From JBLHOS01 sp047623825 (GTDB taxonomy: Bacteria; Pseudomonadota; Alphaproteobacteria; Rhodobacterales; Rhodobacteraceae): 58,446 nt of DNA. The DNA lies in NCBI GenBank assembly GCA_047623825.1, contig JBLHOS010000007.1:1-58446 (forward strand). The letters run 5' to 3'. The position numbers were made by a program, and so were the translations under genes. The notes beneath the pieces were generated by a model that worked only from the letters and a program-made list of their open reading frames with translations, was not told the DNA's origin and ran no database searches. Of this stretch, positions 1 to 7,905 are shown in pieces. How positions within the stretch are numbered: the stretch's first letter is position 1; each line of letters starts with the position of its first letter.

Positions 1-344
1 CTGGCGATAACGACGTTGATTGGCATTACATTGATCCGGGCAAACCACAGCAGAATGGCTTCATCGAGTCTTTCAACGGCAGCCTTCGAGACGAGCTGCT
101 GAATGAGGAGATCTTCGATACGTTAGACGATGCCCGCCGAAAACTGGCCCTTTGGCGATACGATTACAACAACGTCAGACCGCACTCATCTCTGGGCAAC
201 CAAACACCCGCAGAAGCGCGCCGTGCGCTTGAGCAATTTGAGGGCTCCGCGCACGACGCGCTTGCCCAAACTGACCACGAAGAATATGAAATCCAAACCC
301 GCAAACTCTCGTTATGAATGAGGGAGCCTCGGGGGGGCAGGTCA
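1..344 (+). mobile_element. 3' end of an IS3-family insertion sequence, truncated by the window edge
   Basis: The sequence holds the last part of an IS3-type transposase followed by a short tail ending at 331-344 in a G-rich run and CAGGTCA. The outward complement, TGACCTGCCCCC, resembles terminal inverted repeats of IS407-group IS3 elements. The left end lies outside the window. The element abuts the decayed ISAzo13 transposase, so this is a stacked transposon region. The boundary at 344 is inferred from the terminal motif only; no target duplication can be checked because the other end is not visible. Confidence 0.7.
3..317 (+). CDS. IS3-family transposase OrfB, C-terminal part (5' partial)
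   Basis: The reading frame is open from the window edge to TGA at 315-317, giving the last 104 residues of an IS3 OrfB DDE transposase. It contains the conserved stretch around the third catalytic acid (GFIESFNGSLRDELLNE), followed by the family's NNVRPHSSLG motif and an extended tail. In the family this domain catalyses copy-out-paste-in transposition. The style of the motif (IDPGKPQQN before it) points to the IS407/IS51 side of IS3. No stop or frameshift is seen in the visible part, so this copy could be intact beyond the window. It differs from the IS3 transposase at the right end of the window, so they are two different elements. Confidence 0.9.
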   Translation, partial: GDNDVDWHYIDPGKPQQNGFIESFNGSLRDELLNEEIFDTLDDARRKLALWRYDYNNVRPHSSLGNQTPAEARRALEQFEGSAHDALAQTDHEEYEIQTRKLSL

Positions 345-435
345 TATCTAGTCATCTTTATTTGAATCTCCTCATGCATCTTGTCGAGAAAATTCTACTT
401 CCGCAGCCCCTTACTTTGGGGGGGGGGATTACCAT

Positions 436-1467
436 ATGCCTTGGCTATGCAATAGCCGCGTGTGCCGCAAGGGCGGAAGACGGTGTGAAATCGCTGACCG
501 TGATGCTAAGCTGATGTCCGACCTGCAGCGCCTCGCCGAACCGTCGACGATGGGCGATCCGATGCGCCCGCTTAAATGGGTGTCCAAGGGCCCGGCTAAA
601 CTGGGTGCGGCGCTGTGCGAGACAGGTCATGCTGTGAGTGCCAATACCGTCGCTAGGTTGCTGGAAACAAGGCTTGAATACTCTCGGCAAGTCAATCACA
701 AGACGCGCGACGGCACCAACCACCCCGATCGCGACGCGCAGTTCGAGCATATTAATGCCAGGGTGGTGGCCGTGCAGGCGCTCGGGCAGCGGGTCGTATC
801 AGTTGACACCAAGAAGAAGGAGTTGATCGGCAACTACCGTAACGGCGGCAGCGACTATCGACCGAAAGGCGATCCAACCTGCGTCAATGTACATGATTTC
901 CCCGACAAGGAGCTCGGCAAAGTGGTGCCCAACGGTGTCTACGACGTCGGCACCACTACCGGCTGGCTCAGTGTTGGCGTCACCGCCGATACAGCGGCAT
1001 TCGCCGTCAACTCTATTCGTGCATGGCGTCAGCGCATGGGCATGCAACGCCGTCCAGACATGTATGAACTGACCATAACGGCTGACTGCGGCGGATCAAA
1101 CGGCGCGCGCATCCGGTTGTGGAAGGTAGAACTGCAGAGGTTCGCAGACGAAACGGGCCTCGTCTTGCATATCCATCACTATCCGCCAGGCACATCCAAG
1201 TGAAACCGCATCGAGCATCGGATGTTTTGCCACATTACACAGAATTGGCGCGGCCGACCGCTTACCAGTCGAATGGCAGTCGTCGAGTTGATCGGAGCGA
1301 CTACGACCAACGCTGGATTGAAGGTAGAATGCCAACTTGACGAAGGCATCTACGAGAAGGGCATTAAAATCTCCAACGCAGAAATGAAGAGCCTCGCTAT
1401 CGAAGGAAATGCCTTCCATCCGGAATGGAACTACACCATCAAACCACGACGCCTCGATCAAACGTAG
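436..1467 (+). pseudogene. ISAzo13-family transposase, N-truncated and interrupted by an in-frame TGA
   Basis: Two open stretches, 436-1203 and 1204-1467, lie in one frame and together match the ISAzo13 (Rhodopirellula-type DDE) transposase: VSVDTKKKELIGNY, DFPDKELGKV, ITADCGGSNGARIRLWK and HYPPGTSK before the stop, and NRIEHRMFCHITQNWRGRP right after it. The family has Trp between TSK and NRIEHR, so TGA at 1201-1203 is best read as TGG mutated to TGA. The N-terminal 100 or more residues of the family are missing; recognisable homology begins near 455, after a G-run and a perfect hairpin GGCTATGCAATAGCC at 443-457. The gene should be inactive. The ATG at 436 is only where the frame opens, not a supported start. 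Confidence 0.88.
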
Positions 1468-1513
1468 CAATTATTGTTGAAGGTATCCTATGCTCCTCGC
1501 CCTGCAACTCGAG

Positions 1514-1565
1514 ACCATGAATCATGGCATGACGGTAGGATCAGTCAGTTAATGGGTCCTGACCC
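1514..1565. other. Two small perfect hairpins downstream of the ISAzo13 remnant
   Basis: In the 136-bp gap between the transposase stop and the next gene I see two perfect short palindromes: CCATG-AAT-CATGG at 1514-1526 and GGGTC-CT-GACCC at 1554-1565. No reading frame is recognisable here. They could be the end structure of another lost insertion sequence or weak terminators; no T-run follows either. The assignment is open. Confidence 0.35.
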
Positions 1566-1603
1566 TAGTTGTTGCATCTCTTTGCCGTCGACGCCTATAC
1601 TCG

Positions 1604-2461
1604 TCAGTCAGGTTTGAAAGGGCAACACGACATCAATTTTTCTGCCATAGCCGTCATATCATGATCCGGAAGTGCCGCATAAGACTGTAAACTTAAAGCT
1701 AACGATATGGTAATGTCTCGAGGCGTGTCATTTGGGTCTACCGCCATGTTGACTGACTGGAAATAATCAAGAAACTTGGTGTCGTCGCCAAGAAGTCTGT
1801 TGGTATTTGGCCGGACCCAAACTGAGGGCACTCCATATGAGTGGGATTCGATTACCCCGTGAAGGGAGCTGGAGATAGTAAATTCACAGGAAGCGATGTC
1901 GTCGATGACGGGTTCAATATTTCTGTCCGTTTTTATTAGTAACACGTCTTCGGGAAGCTTCTGGGACTCCCAGTAGGCCCGGTCAACACCGTGTACGATA
2001 ATACCAAGGCGGTATTTTTTCTCTGCAGAGGGTTGATAGAACAGGGGTAGACAAATTCCCGGGTCACCGATTATCTCGGGAACGTCAAATTTGGATCTAT
2101 CTAGGATCAGCTGGCTGAGCGGACCGCGAACAGCCAATGTAGCCTTAGGCTTCTCCGGAGTAGTCCTAAGGTGCATAGAGCCGCTTCCCCAAACGACGGC
2201 AACATTTGGTGATTTGATCTTTCTAAAAACGCTGCCTGCCGTGAAGAACACGGAACCGGGCGGGCGAACATCTGCGGTATAACAATGCTCTGGAGGCTGA
2301 CCGTTAAGTTTGGTGAATATGTACGGCCCGATCCAATCACCAAAATTTAGTTCAGTCCCCCAAGACCAATACATGTTCAGATCGCTCGGACGGCCAATTT
2401 GTTTTCTTCGTTGCCAGCGTGTGGAGCGGGGTACTTTTATCGCCCCAAGATTATTTTCCAT
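1604..2461 (-). CDS. Polysaccharide pyruvyl transferase-like protein
   Basis: A 285-residue protein of the polysaccharide pyruvyl transferase family (CsaB/GumL-like GT-B fold). In the family these enzymes move pyruvate from phosphoenolpyruvate to sugars of surface polysaccharides. Visible family signatures are NFGDWIGPYIF near the N-terminus, the AVRGPLS segment, GDPGICLPLF, and the C-terminal SSLHGVIESHSYGVPSVWV block that forms the donor-side pocket. The start has AGAGGA 7 to 8 bases upstream. The gene is visibly more AT-rich than its housekeeping neighbours and is flanked on both sides by transposon remnants, so it is probably a horizontally acquired piece of a surface-glycan locus. The acceptor sugar cannot be predicted. 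The FkbM methyltransferase just beyond the remnants may come from the same locus. Confidence 0.8.
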   Translation of the reverse strand: MENNLGAIKVPRSTRWQRRKQIGRPSDLNMYWSWGTELNFGDWIGPYIFTKLNGQPPEHCYTADVRPPGSVFFTAGSVFRKIKSPNVAVVWGSGSMHLRTTPEKPKATLAVRGPLSQLILDRSKFDVPEIIGDPGICLPLFYQPSAEKKYRLGIIVHGVDRAYWESQKLPEDVLLIKTDRNIEPVIDDIASCEFTISSSLHGVIESHSYGVPSVWVRPNTNRLLGDDTKFLDYFQSVNMAVDPNDTPRDITISLALSLQSYAALPDHDMTAMAEKLMSCCPFKPD

Positions 2462-2568
2462 AATTCATTCCTCTAAGGCCCTGATTATAAAATATACTGG
2501 GTGTACTGCAGAACCCAAAACCTTTCATGAGTTATGATTTAGAAGGGCTTCCCACTTTTTTGTTATGG

Positions 2569-2671
2569 TTACGTGTCACATCCCGTGAGGTAGTATGGCG
2601 GTTTGTTGAACAGCTCTGGTTTGAGCTTGCGCCAGTCCTTCATCGCCTGCAAGGGGTAGTGCCCTAAGGCG
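2569..2671 (-). pseudogene. IS481-family transposase, C-terminal remnant
   Basis: Read on the minus strand, this stretch gives PLQAMKDWRKLKPELF, then PPYYLTGCDT and a stop (TAA at 2569-2571). This is the characteristic C-terminus of IS481-type transposases, which end with QAMKDW..LKPELF...YYLPGCDS. Only about 34 residues remain. The homology stops at 2671, exactly where the putative ISAs1 terminal repeat begins, so one element appears to have inserted into or been joined to the other. Confidence 0.72.
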
Positions 2672-2924
2672 CAGGGTAAACGCATGAAGGTTATAAACTG
2701 ATGATTTTCGGCATAGAATCATTGTCCCAACCTGCTGTTTTGCGTCTCCCCCTGATGGATCTCTTTAAAGTTTTATCGGCCTTTACGAGGTTGATAGCGA
2801 TCTTCCGGATAACGGAGAGATTGGCTGCGGCGTTACGGTCGCGTAGGCGGCTCTCATCCTCTCTAAAACCGAGATCCAGCACCCAATGCAGGCTGTTTTC
2901 AATTGCCCAGTAAGCTTTTACGGT
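2672..2924 (-). pseudogene. ISAs1-family transposase, C-terminal remnant with probable element end
   Basis: On the minus strand TVKAYWAIENSLHWVLDLGF, then REDESRLRDRNAAANLSVIR, and a Lys/Arg-rich tail ending at 2691 match the last roughly 80 residues of ISAs1-family transposases (family pattern: HWAIENSLHWVLDVTFREDESR). The rest of the gene is missing: homology fades upstream of 2924, where an in-frame stop appears. CAGGGTAAACGCATGAAGG at 2672-2690 looks like the terminal inverted repeat of such an element. The DNA from here to the next gene at 3061 shows no other recognisable coding remnant. Confidence 0.8.
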
Positions 2925-3060
2925 GCATTGGCTCCGCGATCAAGCGACTTTGCTCGTCTAGAAAATTGAGCTATCGGGGTTGGAATCTCTAGGCGCCGCG
3001 CATAATGGCCCGGAGGCCTCGAAAACAAAAAGTATTGAGACTGATATAGGAGTGAGGCCC

Positions 3061-3762
3061 ATGAGTGACCCCGAAGGCAAATCGCCCGAATCGCTGCTTT
3101 TGGAAGAGCGATTTGCAAAAATGAAACGGCGCGAGGCGCGGAACCTTCGAACCGCTGGCGCGCACGGCCTGATGCAAGGCGTTTGCTCAATGTTGAAACC
3201 CGGCGATGTTGTGCTGGATTGCGGCGCGAATGTTGGCGAGGTGACAACAGTTCTGGCCGCGACAGGGGCGACTGTTCATTCCTTTGAGCCTGACCCTTAC
3301 GCATTTGCACGCCTTTCGGACGCCACGAAGGAATTCGAGAACGTCACCCTGCACAATGCGGCCGTTGGCGTGACGGCGGGATCGATCCAGCTGATGAGAG
3401 CGGTCAATTTTGATGACAATCCGCAAACTGCGTCGGTCAAAAGCACGGTCATTTCCGGCGGGCGAATGATCAATGAGGACGCCAGCAACGCGATCGATGT
3501 CGCACAATTGTCGCTTTTGGATTTCATCGACGATATCGTCGATGATCATGGCGAAGTGACCTTCCTCAAAATGGACATTGAAGGGGCTGAGCTTGATATT
3601 CTTGAACAGATGCTGGCCCGAAAGACGTTTGAGAAGATCCGCCTGACTGTGGCCGAGACACATGAGAACAAGTTCAAGGAATTGCGCCCTCGGTTTCGGG
3701 CCCTGCGTGCAGCAGTGTCAGAGGATTATCCGCTGACCAAGGTCAACCTCGACTGGATCTAG
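3061..3762 (+). CDS. FkbM-family SAM-dependent methyltransferase
   Basis: A 233-residue class I methyltransferase of the FkbM family. The SAM-binding motif I is VVLDCGANVGE near residues 50-60, followed by the acidic end of strand 2 in HSFEPDPYAFARL, and the family hallmark FLKMDIEGAELDIL about residue 175. FkbM members O-methylate sugars, antibiotics or other small molecules; the substrate here is unknown. I chose ATG 3061 because AGGAG precedes it at good spacing; upstream in-frame codons lie in transposon debris. Its stop codon overlaps the stop of the convergent MFS gene. Given the pyruvyl transferase across the IS remnants, a role in surface glycan decoration is plausible but inferred. 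Confidence 0.82.
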   Translation: MSDPEGKSPESLLLEERFAKMKRREARNLRTAGAHGLMQGVCSMLKPGDVVLDCGANVGEVTTVLAATGATVHSFEPDPYAFARLSDATKEFENVTLHNAAVGVTAGSIQLMRAVNFDDNPQTASVKSTVISGGRMINEDASNAIDVAQLSLLDFIDDIVDDHGEVTFLKMDIEGAELDILEQMLARKTFEKIRLTVAETHENKFKELRPRFRALRAAVSEDYPLTKVNLDWI

Positions 3763-4940
3763 GTCCCGCTATCACGCCCCGCAATCCAGATGGAACCTGC
3801 CCCGGTGACGGCGGATGCGACGCAAATCGCCAGTACCATGTCATATCCACCGATGGCAAAGATTGCCGCACCTATGGTGGGCGCCAGCGCAAAGCTCAAC
3901 AATGCAGGCAGCGCGACCGCCCCTGAGATCGCGCCAAAGCCCCGATCACCTAGCAGGTCACGGATCAGGACGGGCCGCATGATGCCAGCAACCCCGTATC
4001 CGCAGCCCATGCCGATCACAAACAGCCCCATAAAGACCGCGCCCGACCCTGAGACGGCCATGAACCCTGCACCCACCGCCACGCTTACGAACGCTACAAT
4101 CGCGGTTTTGATATGGCTCCAGCGTGTGCCTGCCAACATCACAGCCAAGCGTCCCAAAACCTGCATCGGCCCGATCAGGGCGCCTGCCAGAATTGCCTGT
4201 GCCGGGGCCACGCCACGATCCGCAAGGATCGGGAAGAGATGGCTGATCATGATCCCGATGGTGAGCGAGAACAGCGAATAGCTCAACACAAGCAGCCAGA
4301 ATTTTTGGCCATAAGCCGTTTGTGGGGCCGGTGGCGCATCTGGGGGGGCTGGCGCATCGGGCCTGCGGCTCTGCTCCAAGGCATGGGCCGAAAGATACGC
4401 CAATGGCGATGCGATTGTGCCGACGATGATGGCCGCACCCAGAATGGCCGTGCGCCATCCATGCGTCTGCGCAATGACTGCAAACGCCGGATAGGCCACC
4501 GTGCTGGCAAAACCGGCAACCAGCGTAATCCATGTGATCATCTGCTTTGCCTGCGCGCCATTGGTGCGAGTGGCGATGGCAAAGCTGGTCTCATAAAGGC
4601 AACCGCCCATTGCCAGTCCAAGCCCTATCCAGATGGCATAGAACATTGGCAGGCTGGTCACCACACTAAGCGCCAGCAACAAGACCGCACCGCCCGCAGC
4701 ACTTAGCCCCATTAACTGCGCCCCGTATCCGCGATCAACCAAGCGACCAAAAAATGGCGCGCTAAGTGCCGTAACCAAAAGGGCGCAGGTGAAGGCCCCC
4801 ATGATCTGTGGATTGCTCCAGCCAAAACCCGCCTGCCATTGTGGAACCAGGACGGGAAAGCTGTAAAACAATGTGCCCCACAGCAACGTCTCAGCCACCA
4901 TCAGACCGAATAGCGGCCGGCTTAACCCCAAACGCGTCAT
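3759..4940 (-). CDS. Major facilitator superfamily transporter
   Basis: A 393-residue integral membrane protein with about twelve hydrophobic segments and a central hydrophilic, proline-rich loop (around residues 190-210), the usual 6+6 MFS layout. The loop-2/3 motif is degenerate but visible as FFGRLVDRGYGAQL near residue 65. Such permeases are proton-driven exporters or solute carriers; substrate not predictable. Located alone between convergent FkbM (stop codons overlap) and the co-oriented DUF2161 gene 25 bases upstream, so it may be transcribed with that gene. Confidence 0.8.
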   Translation of the reverse strand: MTRLGLSRPLFGLMVAETLLWGTLFYSFPVLVPQWQAGFGWSNPQIMGAFTCALLVTALSAPFFGRLVDRGYGAQLMGLSAAGGAVLLLALSVVTSLPMFYAIWIGLGLAMGGCLYETSFAIATRTNGAQAKQMITWITLVAGFASTVAYPAFAVIAQTHGWRTAILGAAIIVGTIASPLAYLSAHALEQSRRPDAPAPPDAPPAPQTAYGQKFWLLVLSYSLFSLTIGIMISHLFPILADRGVAPAQAILAGALIGPMQVLGRLAVMLAGTRWSHIKTAIVAFVSVAVGAGFMAVSGSGAVFMGLFVIGMGCGYGVAGIMRPVLIRDLLGDRGFGAISGAVALPALLSFALAPTIGAAIFAIGGYDMVLAICVASAVTGAGSIWIAGRDSGT

Positions 4941-4965
4941 TGTGGATTGTTTCGGGGGGCGTGGA

Positions 4966-5640
4966 TCACGTTACCGGCGCCAATTCGGGATACGCAGTGA
5001 TCTCGGCCAAGCCTTTGGGAGTTAGCGCATAGCGGCCTGTGGCGATCCGCTCAAACCAGTCATAATGGTCGTCTCGCATCATCCGGGTCGCGGCTTCCAC
5101 GCCTGTTGCGGCCTTGACTGCAGCGCCCCGGCTTGGGCCATGCTTGGCCAGATACGTCGCGCAGCGGATCGCATCTTGTCGGTAGGCGGTGACCAATCCC
5201 ACACGGGTCGCCCCACCGACATTCGGGTCGCCGACACGCCGGGAAAATTCGCGCAGCAACCGGGCGCGTTTGGGTTTTGAGGGGCGCGGCGCATATGGAC
5301 CTGGATCGCAATGCGCCTCAACGAACCCATCGCGCAACCGCACGCTCAACAATCCCAGTCCCAACCGACGCGCGAGTGTGACATTTTCCTTTAGCGCTTT
5401 TTGAAAGCCGCGCCCAGTACTGCGCGGAACTGCCAGATAGACATGATCGGCCACCGCCAGACGGGCCACACCTTGATGAAACAGGCTGAGGGAGAAGCGG
5501 GTCTTCATCTCAACAATCACGGGCCCCTCATCGCTGCGCATCGCCACTACATCCGCGGCCCCGATTTCGGACTTCACTTCATAGCCCTGAGCCTCCAAAA
5601 AGGCCTTGATCGGAGGGTAAAGTTCGGTTTCACGGGTCAT
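4966..5640 (-). CDS. DUF2161 family protein, PD-(D/E)XK nuclease-like
   Basis: A 224-residue protein recognised as the alphaproteobacterial DUF2161 family. The N-terminal 60 residues carry a PD-(D/E)XK-like pattern: ETELYPPIKAFLEAQGYEV, then AADVV (Asp near residue 30) and VIVEMKTRF (E-x-K near residues 46-48), the arrangement of metal-binding residues in restriction-type nucleases. The C-terminal half (after a basic linker) is a helical domain ending in a winged-helix-like segment with DDHYDWFERI and ALTPKGL. Family members have been labelled phosphodiesterase without a known role. It is transcribed divergently from rpmB. Confidence 0.72.
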   Translation of the reverse strand: MTRETELYPPIKAFLEAQGYEVKSEIGAADVVAMRSDEGPVIVEMKTRFSLSLFHQGVARLAVADHVYLAVPRSTGRGFQKALKENVTLARRLGLGLLSVRLRDGFVEAHCDPGPYAPRPSKPKRARLLREFSRRVGDPNVGGATRVGLVTAYRQDAIRCATYLAKHGPSRGAAVKAATGVEAATRMMRDDHYDWFERIATGRYALTPKGLAEITAYPELAPVT

Positions 5641-5698
5641 GGACCTACGTTATGCTGAGAGCGAGGCGGTGTCAGCGACGAATTTGGGCGTGAATCGC

Positions 5699-5726
5699 TT
5701 GACACTGGCGACTGCGCTTCGTATTC
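5699..5726 (+). promoter_or_regulatory. Candidate sigma-70-type promoter for rpmB
   Basis: TTGACA at 5699-5704 is a perfect -35 hexamer, followed after 16 bp by GTATTC at 5721-5726 as the best -10. It lies about 75 bp before the rpmB start with no gene between. The -10 is imperfect, so this is a candidate only. Confidence 0.5.
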
Positions 5727-5800
5727 GACCAACAGATTTATGAGGGGCGCTGACCCATGTCAAACGCCTCAATCCGTTTCTGAGAACCGAGGGTAAGCCC

Positions 5801-6088
5801 ATGTCGCGCGTCTGTGAATTGACCGGTAAAGGTCCAATGTCTGGCAACAATGTCAGCCACGCTAAAAATAGAACTCGTCGTCGGTTCTTGCCAAACTTGA
5901 GTGAAGTCACGGTTGGCTCCGAATTGTTGGATCGCCGCTTTACATTGCGGATCTCGACATCGGCGCTGCGGACGATCGATCACCGCGGTGGTCTCGACGC
6001 ATTCTTGGCAAAAGCCAAGGATACCGAATTGTCTGTTAAGGCACTCAAGATCAAAAAAGACATCGCAAAGGCTCAGGCAGCCGCCTAA
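5801..6088 (+). CDS. rpmB: 50S ribosomal protein L28
   Basis: A 95-residue protein starting MSRVCELTGKGPMSGNNVSH, the near-invariant L28 N-terminus, followed by a basic RRRFLPN segment and the TLRISTSALRTID motif. Alphaproteobacterial L28 is about 95 residues, longer than the 78 residues of E. coli, so length is normal. It is a small basic protein of the large ribosomal subunit. GAGGG lies just upstream of the ATG. It appears monocistronic, as in related genomes where rpmG is elsewhere. Confidence 0.97.
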   Translation: MSRVCELTGKGPMSGNNVSHAKNRTRRRFLPNLSEVTVGSELLDRRFTLRISTSALRTIDHRGGLDAFLAKAKDTELSVKALKIKKDIAKAQAAA

Positions 6089-6210
6089 GCATTTTGCCGT
6101 CTGACGAACGTGATGAAACGCTGGGGTAGCTCGGCGTTTTTCGCGTTTTCGGTCATGTGTGTGCCACTGTGCCGCATTCTGTTTCTTGCGCCGTAACATA
6201 TTCAAAGCCC

Positions 6211-6549
6211 ATGCATCGATCTGCGTTTGCCATATTACTTGCCCTTGTGTTGTCACTGACCAGTGTCAGCATGGCCCTAGCTCGTGGTGGGATGAGCGTT
6301 TTTGGCACGATGGAGCTGTGCTTGGATGCCGCGCAGGTCAGCGTGCCGATCGGCCCGGACGGTCAACCACAAACCCACTCCCATATCTGCCCTGATTGCA
6401 CCATTACTTTGATGATTGCGCCAGTCGCACCGATTATTTCGCTGATCGCGACGCGCGCCATACGCTTGGACTTGCTGGTGCCATTGCGGACAATGACGTC
6501 GATCTTGCTTTTGGGTGGTCATGGCCGGGGCCCTCCAACGCTGGTCTGA
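6211..6549 (+). CDS. Small secreted or membrane protein upstream of copper chaperone
   Basis: A 112-residue protein with a clear N-terminal signal peptide (MHRSAFAILLALVLSLTSVS, likely cleaved after ALA). The mature part has a single HICPDC motif and a hydrophobic segment (IAPVAPIISLIATRAI), then a basic, Arg-rich end. I recognise it only as a conserved Roseobacter-group hypothetical protein found before PCu(A)C genes. The CPDC pair plus His could bind a metal, which would fit copper delivery, but that is inferred. I chose ATG 6211 because the signal peptide starts there; the upstream in-frame ATG at 6157 adds a non-signal extension. It probably forms an operon with the next gene, 54 bases downstream. 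Confidence 0.6.
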   Translation: MHRSAFAILLALVLSLTSVSMALARGGMSVFGTMELCLDAAQVSVPIGPDGQPQTHSHICPDCTITLMIAPVAPIISLIATRAIRLDLLVPLRTMTSILLLGGHGRGPPTLV

Positions 6550-6603
6550 CCTTAACCAGCGTTTGCCCCCCCCTCAGATCACCGACTTTCAGGAGATGGA
6601 CCC

Positions 6604-7149
6604 ATGTCCTTCAAACCAACCTTTCTTATGGCCCTCAGTGTTGTGACGTTTTGTGGCCCCGCAGCGGCCCAAATGACGATCGAAGACGCCTACGCCCGTG
6701 CCTCCAGCCCGATTGCGCAGACCGGTGCTGCCTTCGCGGCGATCATAAATCACAGTGATGTGGATGATCGGCTGATCTCTGTGACCTCAACGGCCGCCCA
6801 ACGCGTGGAGATCCATACCCATGTTGAGACGGATGCAGGCGTGATGCAGATGATTAAGCTAGAGGACGGCTTGGTGATCTCCGCCGGTGAAACTTATGTG
6901 CTGATGCGCGGCGCCGATCACGTGATGCTGTTGGGCCTGACCGGGCCGCTACTGCACGGCGAAGGGTTTGAGGCGACATTTGCCTTTGAACATGCAGATC
7001 CTGTGACACTGATAATCCCGGTTGATCTTGAGCGGCAGCCGGGTGGCGGCGCGCATCTGGAGACGGGCCACCAAGATACGGGCCACCAAGATACGGGCCA
7101 CCAACACATGGGCCACGATGGCACTATGACACACGGAACTGATGGCTAG
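6604..7149 (+). CDS. Periplasmic copper chaperone PCu(A)C with His-rich tail
   Basis: A 181-residue exported protein: signal peptide to about AAAQ at residue 23, then the PCu(A)C (DUF461) cupredoxin-like domain. Copper-binding His and Met residues are visible in VEIHTHVETDAGVMQM and in RGADHVMLLGL. Family members deliver Cu(I) to the CuA or CuB site of cytochrome oxidase. The C-terminal 30 residues are a TGHQD/MGHDG repeat rich in His and Met, encoded by tandem 15-bp repeats, likely an added copper buffer. GGAGATGG precedes the start. Confidence 0.9.
   Translation: MSFKPTFLMALSVVTFCGPAAAQMTIEDAYARASSPIAQTGAAFAAIINHSDVDDRLISVTSTAAQRVEIHTHVETDAGVMQMIKLEDGLVISAGETYVLMRGADHVMLLGLTGPLLHGEGFEATFAFEHADPVTLIIPVDLERQPGGGAHLETGHQDTGHQDTGHQHMGHDGTMTHGTDG
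7065..7124 (+). repeat. 15-bp tandem repeat encoding the TGHQD tail
   Basis: GGGCCACCAAGATAC occurs twice in tandem from 7065, followed by two diverged units (GGGCCACCAACACAT and GGGCCACGATGG). Units are in frame and add His-rich pentapeptides to the copper chaperone. Slippage could change the copy number without breaking the gene. Confidence 0.85.
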
Positions 7150-7170
7150 TCGCACGGTTGGGTATCAGAT

Positions 7171-7878
7171 CTAGACGCCCAGTATTTCCGCCACCCAAGT
7201 TGGCACGGCCTGACTGGCAGTGCCAACTATCACCCGATCAAATAACCCTGAAACCCGGCTTGGCACTAGGTTGATCTCTAGGGTCGTGGCCCCTTCCGCC
7301 TTGGCCTCATCAATGAAACCTGCTGCGGGGTAAACCTGCCCTGATGTGCCGATTGAGACGAATAGATCAGCCCGCCAGATCTGCTCGGCAATTTCGTCCA
7401 TCCTGTAAGGCATCTCACCGAACCAAACAATGTCCGGGCGCGTCATTGGGGCCGCACAACGCGGGCAGGGGGCGTGCGGCTGCATTTTGCGCGTAGCAGG
7501 CCAGCGATGTTAGCAAATCCCACATAACGCGACTGTCAGCACCCCATGCATGTGGATGACGTTGGCGACACCTGCTCGTTCATGCAAATCATCGGCATTT
7601 TGCGTCACCAGCGTAACGGCGCCGGGCCAGTTGGTTGCCAGCTTTGCCAATGCGAAATGGGCGGCATTAGGTTTTGCGTCTGCCGCATTCGCACGACGGG
7701 CATTATAGAAATCATGCACAAGGTTGGGGTTGCGGGCAAAGCCTTTGGGCGTTGCGACCTGATTAAGATCATATTGGGACCACAGCCCGTCCGTGTCGCG
7801 AAATGTGCCTAGTCCGCTTTCGGCCGAAATTCCGGCACCCGTCAGGATTACAATGCGTTCCATCTTTGCCCCTATCAT
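7171..7878 (-). pseudogene. cobB: Sir2-family NAD-dependent deacylase, split by an in-frame TAA
   Basis: Two stretches in one minus-strand frame make one sirtuin. The upstream part has RIVILTGAGISAESGLGTFR (NAD-binding), VTLVTQNADDLHERAG and the catalytic-His region HMHGVL; the downstream part has CPRC, RPDIVWFGEMPY, SIGTSGQVYPAAGF and LEINL. TAA at 7510-7512 falls in the zinc-ribbon loop right after the first CxxC (LCGIC), where the family continues with GHRW; here HRW follows the stop. One base change explains it. The C-terminal half lacks a good start, so the protein is probably non-functional. In the family it removes lysine acetyl or acyl groups. The start is likely the ATG at 7863 (MERIV). 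It diverges from the phosphatase gene, 27 to 42 bases away. Confidence 0.85.
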
Positions 7879-7905
7879 GCCAAGACTGCATCAAAGGAGA
7901 CGCTG

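Noticed and set aside
443..457. GGCTATGCAATAGCC hairpin as another miniature element
   Set aside because: Single hairpin, no second hairpin and no GAGAGGGG nearby; could be chance or an IS end.
3790..4706. Long plus-strand reading frames opposite the MFS gene
   Set aside because: Antisense shadows with no family resemblance and no ribosome-binding sites.
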